Origin: Paenibacillus sp. 19GGS1-52
Lineage (GTDB): Bacteria; Bacillota; Bacilli; Paenibacillales; Paenibacillaceae
Assembly: GCF_022369515.1 (NCBI RefSeq)
Contig: NZ_CP059724.1
Location: 558,001 to 622,000 of the forward strand
Direction of reading: 5' to 3'
Length of the DNA: 64,000 bases
The notes under the pieces were generated by a model. That model saw only the letters and a program-made list of their open reading frames with translations. It did not search any database and was not told the DNA's origin. Positions within the stretch are counted from its first letter, which is position 1. Every line of letters starts with the position of its first letter. The translations under genes and the position numbers were made by a program. Below, one piece after another: positions 35,852 through 44,305 of this stretch.

Positions 35852-36666
35852 AGGATGCCCTCCAGATCAGCCTCTGTCAACGGCAATAGATGAGCAGGCC
35901 AATCCTGTGTCTGTAGCAGCCGCCCGATACGGACAACCGGAGGAGATTGCCATCCCAAAGTTTCCGGGAGCGCCGAGCTATAGAAGAGAGTCCTTGGGTC
36001 TCCATCATAGATGATCTTCCCGGACTCCATGACCAGGATGCGTGGGCTTTCTGTCAGCTCCTCCATACGTTGGGTAACCCAGAGCACAGTGGTACCCTGC
36101 TGCCATAGTTCCTTGGCAAGAGTGAGAATATCCCGCCTTCCGGCAGGGTCCAGCATAGAGGTAACTTCATCGAACAGGATCATCTCTGCCTCCAGAGCAA
36201 GACAGCTGGCTATAGCCAGCCGCTGCCGCTCGCCACCGGAAAGGGAAGAAACCTCATCCTCTGCTTTATGAGCTAATCCCACCTGCTGTAAGACACGCTT
36301 AATGCGCTCGCCCATCTCAGCGCGAGAAAGGCCCCGGTTCTCCAGGCCAAAGGCGATATCCTCGAACGGAGTAGAGCCAACAGTCTGAGACTCGGGATTC
36401 TGGAACACGAGCTGAATCTTCTGTTTGACCGTGGAGCGGTGGGACGGAGAACGCAGATCAAGTCCGGCCGCGAGCAGGCTGCCTCCAGATGGAACATTCA
36501 GACCATTAAAGGTACGGATTAGGGCTGATTTACCACAGCCGTTGGGTCCTGTAAGTGCCACCCATTCGCCCGGCTCTATATGTATTGTGACACCTTGCAG
36601 CACCGGTAGCCTACGCTGGCCGTCTCGGAAGGACAAGGTCAATTGCTGTGCCTGAATCATTCTCAT
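35848..36666 (-). CDS. ecfA: ECF transporter ATPase
   Basis: The 272-residue protein has Walker A GPNGCGKSA, Q-loop FQNPESQTVGS, signature LSGGERQRL, Walker B ILFDEVTSMLDP and the H-loop position VTQRMEE, where Gln replaces His as in some EcfA proteins. It forms the ATPase heterodimer with the N-terminal half of the next gene. The ATG at 36666 follows AGGGAAG; an ATG two codons later is possible. Confidence 0.9.
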   Translation of the reverse strand: MRMIQAQQLTLSFRDGQRRLPVLQGVTIHIEPGEWVALTGPNGCGKSALIRTFNGLNVPSGGSLLAAGLDLRSPSHRSTVKQKIQLVFQNPESQTVGSTPFEDIAFGLENRGLSRAEMGERIKRVLQQVGLAHKAEDEVSSLSGGERQRLAIASCLALEAEMILFDEVTSMLDPAGRRDILTLAKELWQQGTTVLWVTQRMEELTESPRILVMESGKIIYDGDPRTLFYSSALPETLGWQSPPVVRIGRLLQTQDWPAHLLPLTEADLEGIL

Positions 36667-36688
36667 GCCTGCTTCCCTGCCAGTTTTC

Positions 36689-36722
36689 TTAACATTTGTA
36701 ATCGATTATAACAAATATTTAA
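36689..36722. promoter_or_regulatory. Inverted repeat between ecfA and bioY
   Basis: TTAACATTTGT (36689-36699) is mirrored by ACAAATATTTAA (36711-36722) around ATCGATTAT. It is in the divergent control region. It does not match the TTGTTAACC-type BirA box well, so the binding protein is unassigned. Confidence 0.4.
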
Positions 36723-36783
36723 AGATTGATGTATGTGAAAAGGGATGTTATAGTGATCCTAAAAAATGGGGGTAAGCCTGCAA

Positions 36784-37386
36784 ATGAAGAAATGGACGAC
36801 TAGAGGCCTGATATTCAGTGCATTATTCGCTGGTATTATGATAGCCATGAGCTATTTGAAATTTATATTACCATTCTCGACGGTGCCAATCACGCTTCAG
36901 ACCCTGGCCGTTATGCTGGCTGGATCCATCTTGGGAGCACGCTATGGCACACTGGCGGTACTCATAGTAATTGGACTTGCTGCTGTTGGCTTCCCTGTCC
37001 TGGGTGGAAGAGGCGGTATCTCTCTGCTGGTAGGGCCGACTGGTGGTTATATTTTCTCCTGGCCATTTGCAGCCTTGTTCATTGGCCTGTTCGCTCAGCG
37101 CATGAAGCAGACTAAATATACCTTTGTGAAGCTGTTAGTGGTTAATTTTATCTTCGGAGCGCTGCTTGTCTATCCAGGGGGAGTAAGCTGGCTGGCCTAT
37201 AATACGGGGATCGATTCTCTAGCCAAGGCACTGACTGCGGGTATGTGGCCCTTCCTGCCAGGAGATTTCGTCAAGGCTGTGTTATGTGCAGCTGTCGTAT
37301 CTGCGGTATGGAAGGTATATCCTATCGAGCGTATATTAGGTCGGGACAGCGGAGTCTGGCTTGACGAGGAGAAAGCAACGGTCTGA
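36784..37386 (+). CDS. bioY: Biotin ECF transporter S-component
   Basis: The 200-residue protein has six helices and the BioY signature (VPITLQTLAVMLAGSILGARYG as two adjoining known segments; VGPTGGY). BioY binds biotin and docks on the EcfA-EcfA-EcfT module encoded divergently. The ATG at 36784 follows GGGGGT; an ATG at 36766 has no site. It has its own terminator. Confidence 0.93.
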   Translation: MKKWTTRGLIFSALFAGIMIAMSYLKFILPFSTVPITLQTLAVMLAGSILGARYGTLAVLIVIGLAAVGFPVLGGRGGISLLVGPTGGYIFSWPFAALFIGLFAQRMKQTKYTFVKLLVVNFIFGALLVYPGGVSWLAYNTGIDSLAKALTAGMWPFLPGDFVKAVLCAAVVSAVWKVYPIERILGRDSGVWLDEEKATV

Positions 37387-37406
37387 ATCCAACAGTCCAT
37401 TTAAGC

Positions 37407-37457
37407 AAAAAAGAGTACTCCATGAGCCACGTTGGCCTTTTGGAGTACTCTTTTTGT
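37407..37457. terminator. Bidirectional terminator after bioY
   Basis: AAAAAGAGTACTCCA pairs with TGGAGTACTCTTTTT across a loop at 37423-37440, between convergent genes. Confidence 0.9.
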
Positions 37458-37479
37458 TTCATGAACTAGAAGTGTGTCG

Positions 37480-38949
37480 TTATTTCTTATCCTCTGCATC
37501 CGGAAGGGCCCAGACCGAAACGCTTCCGCCTTTTACCGGGAAGGTAGCCCAACCATCTTTTTCAATCGTTATCGTTCCTTCATGATTATGGGTGAAATCC
37601 ACCCAGGCTTCCCCAGCCCGTTGCTCTCCGACAAGCATTCTTTTATTGCCATCATCGCCATTAGAGACCACTACTGCGCAACCGGAATGCTCGATCTCCT
37701 CAATGCCGCGGCGCACCCAGCCAATGGTATTAGGGTGATCAAAGTAATCGTCCTGTTCCCCATAGGCTTTGTGATTTCGGGCATACAACAGGGGATCAAT
37801 CGCCTCTTTTTTACCCGCAATAGGTGTGGGGCCTGCTATTCCATAATAATCTCCGTAAAAGATAACTGGATATCCGTCCCGACGCAACAGGGTGAGCGCA
37901 TACGCACTTTGCTTGAACCAGTCACCTACCCATGACTCCAACGCTTCATGAGGCTGGGAATCATGATTATCCACGAAGGTCACCGCATTGGCCGGATGTG
38001 TCTGTACCAGAGTATCATCAAAAATCTTAGATAGATCAAAGTCCCTGCCCCCCAAGGAAGCAGAATAAAGCTTGTAATGGAGAGAGACATCGAATAGATC
38101 AATTTTATAATCGATCGTATTTAAAAACTCCTGGCAGGCCTCCAGATTGGAATTCCAGAATTCTCCGACAATGTAAAAGTCCTCTCCGCGCTTCTTGAGC
38201 ATCTCCGCCGCGAATTCTTTGATGAAATCATGGTTAATATGCTTGATGGCATCCAGACGGTAACCACTGCACTGAAGGGTATCCACCAGCCATCCTCCCC
38301 ACCGCAGCATCTCTTCCTGGACTTCCGGCTCACTATAATCAATATTGGCGAACATTAGATAATCATAGTTCCCGAATTCATCATCGACATTTTTGTTCCA
38401 GGTCTTATTCTCGCCCGCAATCCGGAATACACCGCTGCGAGCTCCCTTGGCATCATAATCGGTGCCATTAAAATGATTAAAGTTCCACTTAAAGGAGGAA
38501 TGTTCATCCCCCCGGCCTGGAAAGGTGAATTTGGTCCAGCCCTCAATTTCGAATGGCTCCGAGATTTCCTTCATACGATCATTAGGATCGACCTCGATAA
38601 CCGTGAACACTTCAGTCTCATCTGCGCCCGCCTTATGGTTCATCACAAGGTCGACATAAACGGCGATGCCGTTTTTTTGACATTCGCCAATCGCATCGAT
38701 CAGCTCCTGTTTGTTGCCGTATTTAGTGCGTATGGTGCCCTTTTGATCGTATTCGCCGAGATCATAGAGATCGTAGACACCGTAACCGGTATCGTCATCC
38801 GAGACTGCTTTGGTAACCGGTGGAACCCACACGGCATCAATTCCAAGTTCCTTTAATTCCGGCGCCATCTCTGCCAGGTGTTTCCAATGATTCCCATCTG
38901 CGGCCAAATGCCATTCAAAAAACTGCATCATAGTATGGTTTCTCTTCAT
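37480..38949 (-). CDS. Intracellular alpha-amylase (GH13)
   Basis: The 489-residue liquefying-type (GH13_5) amylase has MQFFEWHLAADG at the start, the nucleophile Asp in GYRLDAIKH, acid/base Glu in IVGEFWN and the third Asp in FVDNHDSQ. The Ca-site region DLVMNHKAGAD is present. There is no signal peptide, so it acts in the cytoplasm on maltodextrins or glycogen. The ATG at 38949 follows GGAGG with 9-nt spacing; a TTG two codons upstream is too close. Confidence 0.92.
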   Translation of the reverse strand: MKRNHTMMQFFEWHLAADGNHWKHLAEMAPELKELGIDAVWVPPVTKAVSDDDTGYGVYDLYDLGEYDQKGTIRTKYGNKQELIDAIGECQKNGIAVYVDLVMNHKAGADETEVFTVIEVDPNDRMKEISEPFEIEGWTKFTFPGRGDEHSSFKWNFNHFNGTDYDAKGARSGVFRIAGENKTWNKNVDDEFGNYDYLMFANIDYSEPEVQEEMLRWGGWLVDTLQCSGYRLDAIKHINHDFIKEFAAEMLKKRGEDFYIVGEFWNSNLEACQEFLNTIDYKIDLFDVSLHYKLYSASLGGRDFDLSKIFDDTLVQTHPANAVTFVDNHDSQPHEALESWVGDWFKQSAYALTLLRRDGYPVIFYGDYYGIAGPTPIAGKKEAIDPLLYARNHKAYGEQDDYFDHPNTIGWVRRGIEEIEHSGCAVVVSNGDDGNKRMLVGEQRAGEAWVDFTHNHEGTITIEKDGWATFPVKGGSVSVWALPDAEDKK

Positions 38950-39122
38950 GCCCAACTGCCTCCTTCAACATCATGCGTGTATCTGTTCTCTAATGTGTTG
39001 TTATGTACACAAATAAAATTTCGTTTCCTAATATACTAATACCCCCAGGGCAGCCTCTTTAAATCATGATGGTAGAAACATTATTCCATCATTGGGTAAT
39101 ATGCATAACCCTGGGAGTCTAC

Positions 39123-39968
39123 CTATTGAAACATATCAAGTTGTAGAGGGGCTAGTCCACCATCAATGCCAAGCAAAGTCTGCAGTTCCTTGGCATTGGC
39201 TGTAGCATCGCCACCGGAATTATTATTGAAGACCACGTAGAGCTCGCGACAGGTCTTCTCAAGCTCGAGCAGCCGGTCCCGCCACTCGGTCAGCTCTTCA
39301 GTAGTATAACGATAAAGGTAGCGCAGCTTGCGCCAATCCGGGTGATTGCTCTGCTGCCAGCCGCCGATATTGCGGCCATGCAGACGTACGTAGGTAGCTT
39401 CTGCTGAGGTGGATATGGCAACTATGGGAATAGAGCCCGTTCCTGCTTGAGGTTCATCGGCCACCGTATGAATCCACCCTTCCCGCTCCATGAACTGTAA
39501 GGTCTTCTCTCGCAGTTCGGGGCTATACCAGGAATTATTGCGGAATTCAATGGCACAGGGAACATCCAACATTCGTTCCTTGGTATCGCGCAGCAGTTCA
39601 ACGTTTTCTTTGGTGCAATCAAACCAAGGCGGAAACTGAAATAAGGCCATGGCCAGCTTGCCGGATTCCCGGACAGGCTGGATGGAGGTATGGAACGCGC
39701 TGAACATTTCCTCTGTGGACGCAAAATAATTCTTTTTGTCGCGCAGGTGTCCGGTCATTCCTTGATAAGCTTTAACAATAAATTCAAATCCATCAGGGGT
39801 CTCATTGACCCATTTGGCATAATTCTTGACTGGCTGTACTGCGTAAAAAGAACTATCGATCTCTACAATTGAGAAATGCGCACTATACGTGGGCAGGCGC
39901 TCGGCGGGTTTGATTTTGCCATACAGCTCTTCATGGTCACCGAAACCGGTTAGCCCAATCTTAATCAT
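39123..39968 (-). CDS. DUF72 protein
   Basis: The 281-residue protein is a YecE-type DUF72 TIM-barrel-like protein: SIVEIDSSFYAVQP, AMALFQFPPWF, CAIEFRNNSWY and YVVFNNNSGGDATANAKEL are family hallmarks. Its biochemical function is not established. The ATG follows GGAGGAGG. Confidence 0.9.
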   Translation of the reverse strand: MIKIGLTGFGDHEELYGKIKPAERLPTYSAHFSIVEIDSSFYAVQPVKNYAKWVNETPDGFEFIVKAYQGMTGHLRDKKNYFASTEEMFSAFHTSIQPVRESGKLAMALFQFPPWFDCTKENVELLRDTKERMLDVPCAIEFRNNSWYSPELREKTLQFMEREGWIHTVADEPQAGTGSIPIVAISTSAEATYVRLHGRNIGGWQQSNHPDWRKLRYLYRYTTEELTEWRDRLLELEKTCRELYVVFNNNSGGDATANAKELQTLLGIDGGLAPLQLDMFQ

Positions 39969-40086
39969 AGGACCTCCTCCTTCTTAAGACTTATTGTAAA
40001 CGACGACTTGGTGCTAAGAGTTGCTTAATGTTCCGATTTGATGCAACATAAAGAATAGATAAAAAGCTGCAGATACGCAGCAAAAA

Positions 40087-40118
40087 CTCCCAAACTGATT
40101 GTCCTGTCTGGGAGTTGC
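40087..40118 (-). terminator. Terminator of csbD
   Basis: AACTCCCA (40087-40094) pairs with TGGGAGTT (40111-40118). On the minus strand it ends in a run of five Ts. Confidence 0.8.
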
Positions 40119-40155
40119 TGTGATACAAAGAATGGAAGCTTCTCTTATCAATAAG

Positions 40156-40329
40156 CTATTCCTTCAGCTTGCCGATTTTTTGTTGAATTGCACCCTTCAG
40201 CTTGTCCTTTTTGCCTTCAGCTTGAAGCGATGTATTGTCAGTGGCGTTTCCCACTTGGTCTTTAATTTCACCCTTAACTTTGGATACTCCACCTTTGATC
40301 TTGTCGCTAAGTCCGTTTGTATCTGCCAT
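40156..40329 (-). CDS. csbD: CsbD-like stress protein
   Basis: The 57-residue gene translates to MADTNGLSDKIKGGVSKVKG then GEIKDQVGNATDN and KGAIQQKIGKLKE, a CsbD family protein. Small, hydrophilic and Lys-rich, it belongs to a group of general-stress proteins whose function is unknown. AGAGGAG lies 10 nt before the ATG. B. subtilis CsbD is controlled by sigma-B, and a matching promoter is found upstream here. Confidence 0.9.
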   Translation of the reverse strand: MADTNGLSDKIKGGVSKVKGEIKDQVGNATDNTSLQAEGKKDKLKGAIQQKIGKLKE

Positions 40330-40383
40330 TAGTATTCAGCTCCTCTTAGTAGAATTAGTGTAAACCAAGTTCTAATTACAATT

Positions 40384-40409
40384 TACCCCCTGTGCTAATA
40401 AATTAAACA
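40384..40409 (-). promoter_or_regulatory. Sigma-B-like promoter of csbD
   Basis: On the minus strand GTTTAA (40409-40404), 14-bp spacer, GGGTAA (40389-40384). This matches the sigma-B consensus GTTTAA-N12-15-GGGWAW and stands 54 bp before the csbD start. Confidence 0.72.
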
Positions 40410-40471
40410 ACCGGGTGGAAGCGGAAGGCATGAAAGCCGCTAGGACAGTCAGTGGGAAAGGAGCTACATAA

Positions 40472-41326
40472 ATGAAGCATAAATTTCAGCTACTTAGTCC
40501 GCATATTTTGATTATGCATGCAGAACCTGAGACAGATCGACCCATTTTGGCAGCCATCTTGGGGGAACGACGTACACTCTTGCTGGATGCGGGGAATTCA
40601 CCTGCCCATGCTGAACTGTTTCGCAAAGAACTGTCTGAATATGGCTATCGGCAGCCAGATATGATTGCCCTGACTCATTGGCATTGGGATCATACCTTTG
40701 GGCTGTCTGCTTGGGACTTGCCCACAGTCGCGCACGAGGGAACCGCCGAGGCTTTGACGCGGCTTAGTGGACTGGATTGGTCTGATGAAGGTCTTGAAGG
40801 TCTTGCCGCCCAAGGGATAATCAGTGATGAGAGCATCCTGCATATCCGCAAGGAATACGGCAGTCGTAGAACGATCCGCTTTATGAAACCTGATATTGTG
40901 TTCGCTGACAGGATCACGATTGATCTAGGCGGAATTACGTGTGAGCTGAACCATGTAGGTGGTGATCATTCCGCAGATTCGTGTGTTCTTTATGTTAAAG
41001 AAGACAATGTGCTATTTCTTGGCGATGCGCTAGGTCCTTCCATTTACGGGGGCCCGCGGCAATACAGCAGCACTGGCTTTCTCAAGCTGCTTAACTTAGC
41101 CTATAGATATGATGCTCAGTGGTATGTAGAGTCACATGGAGTACCCATGAGCGGGGTGGAATTCCGCGCTGATCTGGCTTCTTGGGAGCGGCTTGCCCGG
41201 GTCGTGGATGTTTTCGGGCAAGATCGTGAACGGGTTATGCTGGAAATGAAGACGTACCTGAAGCTTGAAGAGCTCCCGAAGGACTTGCAGCAGGGCGTCG
41301 AATATTTTATAGCGGGTACGAAATAA
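40472..41326 (+). CDS. Metallo-beta-lactamase-fold hydrolase
   Basis: The 284-residue protein has the metal motif THWHWDHTFG and a second His in HVGGDHSADS, followed by FLGDALGPS. This is the MBL fold of glyoxalase II-like hydrolases. The substrate is unknown. The start follows AAAGGAG. It is divergent from csbD. Confidence 0.88.
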   Translation: MKHKFQLLSPHILIMHAEPETDRPILAAILGERRTLLLDAGNSPAHAELFRKELSEYGYRQPDMIALTHWHWDHTFGLSAWDLPTVAHEGTAEALTRLSGLDWSDEGLEGLAAQGIISDESILHIRKEYGSRRTIRFMKPDIVFADRITIDLGGITCELNHVGGDHSADSCVLYVKEDNVLFLGDALGPSIYGGPRQYSSTGFLKLLNLAYRYDAQWYVESHGVPMSGVEFRADLASWERLARVVDVFGQDRERVMLEMKTYLKLEELPKDLQQGVEYFIAGTK

Positions 41327-41387
41327 AGAGTATGGCTATCAGCTAATAAAGGCCATCTAACCTAACACCGCAGATGGGCATTAAAAA

Positions 41388-41418
41388 AGATGACTCCTGA
41401 TTAATTCAGAAGTCATCT
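41388..41418. terminator. Bidirectional terminator
   Basis: AGATGACT (41388-41395) pairs with AGTCATCT (41411-41418), with A/T tracts on the left flank. It lies between convergent genes. Confidence 0.7.
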
Positions 41419-41443
41419 GTTCACTACTAGTTAATTCAAATCC

Positions 41444-42511
41444 TCATTTAATAGAATACGAAGTTATCGAAGCTTTACCAGATGCGTAATCTAGGAAATA
41501 GGCAGTTTTTACACTTGAGTTGTAACTTAAAAATTTAGAAGTGCTATCTTTAGGCCAAGTTTGATTAGCCAAGATTTGACTTCCTTTCTGAGAATATAAA
41601 GACCAAGTATGCTTCAATAAGTTCCCTACAAACACTTGGTCATTAATAAACTCCGTTTGCCATCCCGAAATATCGCCTTCTTCTTTGTAAATATCCTTTA
41701 ACGATGCAATTTCTACTCCACTTACATTATTGATTAATCTAAATACCTTTTGCGAATCAGCAGCTATAGGACGACTTGCGTTACCGGGAGTGGCTTGGTA
41801 AGTATACGATGTAAATAAGGCAAGGTTGCCTCCATTATATTTAAGTTTAATGTCAGTATTGAAGTCTTTGATCAGCTGTTCTTTCTTAGTATATAGATTA
41901 ACTGTTTTTACGAAGAAATCATCACTCATAACGCCTTGCGCCTGATATTTTATAGCTAAATAAGGGTATCCCACAAAATCCCAATCCTGCACGCTAACAC
42001 TTTCGTATCCTTTATCAATGATTGTAGCATTATAGCTTACACTTGGTTTGCTCCAAGGATACTGATAAAGGTTAAATGAGTTATTGGATTGAACCATTAT
42101 TCGTTCATTTACTGTTCCAGTAGGAGCAACCCATTTGATTCTATTCCCTGTATTTTTAAGGGCTATTTTAGCTTTGCTAATAACCGTTCCCTTATAAGAA
42201 AGGACTGTTTTAGAAATTGTAGTACCATTATCTTTTTTTAGAAGAACAATTTTCTGAGGATTTTTCATAACGTTTAAATCTAAAATAGTATTTGCATCAT
42301 TAGAAATATTTGTAATCTTATTTGTTGTTAAATCTACTAAATCTGCTTTGTTATTAGCGTAGTCAATTAATACCACTACATTTTCACTAACATAGACTAC
42401 ATCCGTTCTTTCATTACTTGGAGGTAAATAATTCGGACTGGCATAGGACGTATTAGAAAATATCAGTATCCCTATTAGCATAGAAAAAATAAGCATTAAT
42501 TTCTTACTCAT
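41444..42511 (-). CDS. Secreted protein of unknown function
   Basis: The 355-residue protein has a clear signal peptide (SKKLMLIFSMLIGILIF, cleavage after TSYA). The mature part is strand-rich with repeated short VxLxDY or YLDYASGK-like segments, which suggests a beta-propeller-like arrangement. I do not recognise the family. The ATG at 42511 follows AAGGGG; one at 42547 has no site. The DNA is clearly more AT-rich than the flanking core genes. It lies downstream of another secreted gene on the same strand. Confidence 0.72.
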   Translation of the reverse strand: MSKKLMLIFSMLIGILIFSNTSYASPNYLPPSNERTDVVYVSENVVVLIDYANNKADLVDLTTNKITNISNDANTILDLNVMKNPQKIVLLKKDNGTTISKTVLSYKGTVISKAKIALKNTGNRIKWVAPTGTVNERIMVQSNNSFNLYQYPWSKPSVSYNATIIDKGYESVSVQDWDFVGYPYLAIKYQAQGVMSDDFFVKTVNLYTKKEQLIKDFNTDIKLKYNGGNLALFTSYTYQATPGNASRPIAADSQKVFRLINNVSGVEIASLKDIYKEEGDISGWQTEFINDQVFVGNLLKHTWSLYSQKGSQILANQTWPKDSTSKFLSYNSSVKTAYFLDYASGKASITSYSIK

Positions 42512-42616
42512 AACAACATTTCCCCTTTTATACAATTTTGTAATCATTTATAAAGACGTTGTAATAAAAAAAAAGTTGCAGAAATACCTTTTCTGCAACT
42601 ACAGAGAAAATATATT

Positions 42617-43792
42617 TTAATAAATTTTGTATTGCTCGTCTCTGTCTGTTGTGCTTATTACATTTTTAATATAATCTATTACGCCGCCGTGACTCCATGT
42701 ATTTTCAACTAACCCACTTACAACGCCTGGATAAACAAAATCGCTTCCATTTTGTTTTAAGAATCTATAATTCCCCCAATTGGCATAAGAGGTGAATCCA
42801 TTTTTGAATTTTCCTGCAGTTCCCTTTGGCATAGCGATAGCGGTAACACGTTTAACAGCTTTATTATTTGAATCGTAACCGTTAAACCGAACAATGTATA
42901 TTGTGTTATAACCTAATTGATAAGTAATAGTTAGATATTGATCTCCCGTTTTGTAATAAACCTTATATCCAGTAATAGTTTTATTTCCAGATCCATAGTT
43001 TTTCGTATAATCAAAATAATATTCTGCATCATTAGCTACAGTTCCTGGTTGTTGAGTTACAACATGAGTAGCTCTTGCATGGAAAAGTGGGAACCATCCT
43101 TGTCCTCCTGATCCATTGTATGTACCAAAACCAACTTCAGCTATTCCAACACCATCTTGATCAATCCCTGTGTACATATATGCGGATTCACCATTCGTAT
43201 TAGCAAAGTTAAAGCCAGGTAGAGTAACATCGTCTGCGACACCACCTGTATAATTCAAGGCGCTAGTGCTCGCTGGAGTTACTAATCTATGAAAAGCGCC
43301 AGTATCTGACCCAGCAGGTGCTGGAGACGTATCACCGAGTATAGATTGAATTGAAGCATTAGAATTAGTAGCAAGTGATGTTTCCCCAAATGATGATTTA
43401 CTAGTTAATGTCCCTATCCCCTTTTCTAACTCTAATTCTTGAGTATCGCTATCGTTTTCTCGTGTCTCTTTGACAAATCGATTAGTGACTTCCCCACTTT
43501 CAGAGCTTTCAGCAGAAGCAAGTGTTCCTAATTCATCAAAATTCATAATGACTATTTCAGCATTTTGAAGCTGTTCAATATGTTGATTAGTAACTTTGTC
43601 AATCGTGCTCGACAGTGATGACCTTGCAGAATTTTGACCAAAATAACCTTGTTGAAGTAATTCTTGATTAATAGCATCAGCTCTGTAAGCTTCAAAGTCA
43701 TTAGAAGCTCTCTCAGTTGCAAATACATTAATAGGGGAAACAGATACTAGTAAAGCTGCGGCTACAGAAACTCTTAAAAATTTTTTTAACAA
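42617..43792 (-). CDS. Secreted protein of unknown function
   Basis: The 391-residue protein starts with TTG, with GAGGAG about 10 nt upstream. A signal peptide ends near VFATE. A low-complexity acidic Ser/Thr/Glu region (about 40-155) is followed by a Gly/Tyr/Asn-rich beta domain (about 165-380: GFGTYNGSGGQGWFPLFHAR, YYKTGDQYLTITYQLG). The C-terminal domain may be related to YrpD-like secreted proteins; I am not sure. AT-rich like its neighbour, it may be co-transferred with it. Confidence 0.7.
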   Translation of the reverse strand: MLKKFLRVSVAAALLVSVSPINVFATERASNDFEAYRADAINQELLQQGYFGQNSARSSLSSTIDKVTNQHIEQLQNAEIVIMNFDELGTLASAESSESGEVTNRFVKETRENDSDTQELELEKGIGTLTSKSSFGETSLATNSNASIQSILGDTSPAPAGSDTGAFHRLVTPASTSALNYTGGVADDVTLPGFNFANTNGESAYMYTGIDQDGVGIAEVGFGTYNGSGGQGWFPLFHARATHVVTQQPGTVANDAEYYFDYTKNYGSGNKTITGYKVYYKTGDQYLTITYQLGYNTIYIVRFNGYDSNNKAVKRVTAIAMPKGTAGKFKNGFTSYANWGNYRFLKQNGSDFVYPGVVSGLVENTWSHGGVIDYIKNVISTTDRDEQYKIY

Positions 43793-44305
43793 AAAAATAC
43801 ACTCCTCAAGGTATGGGATATTATTACAAGGTACTTTATATCATATATGGATTATTTTTAATATAGTTCTTTATTTTAATTTTTTGTTATAAAATGACGT
43901 TAATTATCTATTTAATATATATAATGTTTAATAATGTCGAATTATGTATTTAAATATTTATTTTTCACAATATGTACATATTATAAATTAGATATATTAA
44001 TGGGTGGAGTTCTAATTATAGTTCCTTTTATATTATTCCTATAATGGTTTAAAGAGTTTAGAGGTGTGCTTATGAATAAAGAAGTAAGGGAAGACTTACG
44101 CACTACTATTCAAAAGAAAGAATGGATCATAGTGTTTTTATCTTCTACTGGCGAATGTATTGAGGGACTCACAAAGCATTCGAATGGTTTAGAGAGAGTC
44201 GAAATTTAATAGAAGATGGAGGAGCATAGATGTTGATCAAGGGCGAAAAGTGCATAACGGTACTGAGGTTAAGGATCAAGAAAACTACCTGGGAATGGCA
44301 AATGA
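43793..44305. other. AT-rich gap with one possible small gene
   Basis: About 510 bp, very AT-rich from 43840 to 44050, with no repeat or RNA gene that I can see. Apart from the 45-codon frame at 44072 it holds no support for coding. It ends at the IS256-family terminus. Confidence 0.5.
44072..44209 (+). CDS. Possible small protein, 45 residues
   Basis: The ATG follows AGAGGTG with 6-nt spacing. The product begins MNKEVREDLRTTIQKKEW and continues IIVFLSSTGECIEGL. I do not recognise it. It could be a real small gene or a fragment left by rearrangement next to the insertion sequences. Confidence 0.35.
   Translation: MNKEVREDLRTTIQKKEWIIVFLSSTGECIEGLTKHSNGLERVEI

Noticed and set aside
36689..36722. 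BirA operator
   Set aside because: The arms differ from TTGTTAACC/GGTTAACAA and the spacing is too short.
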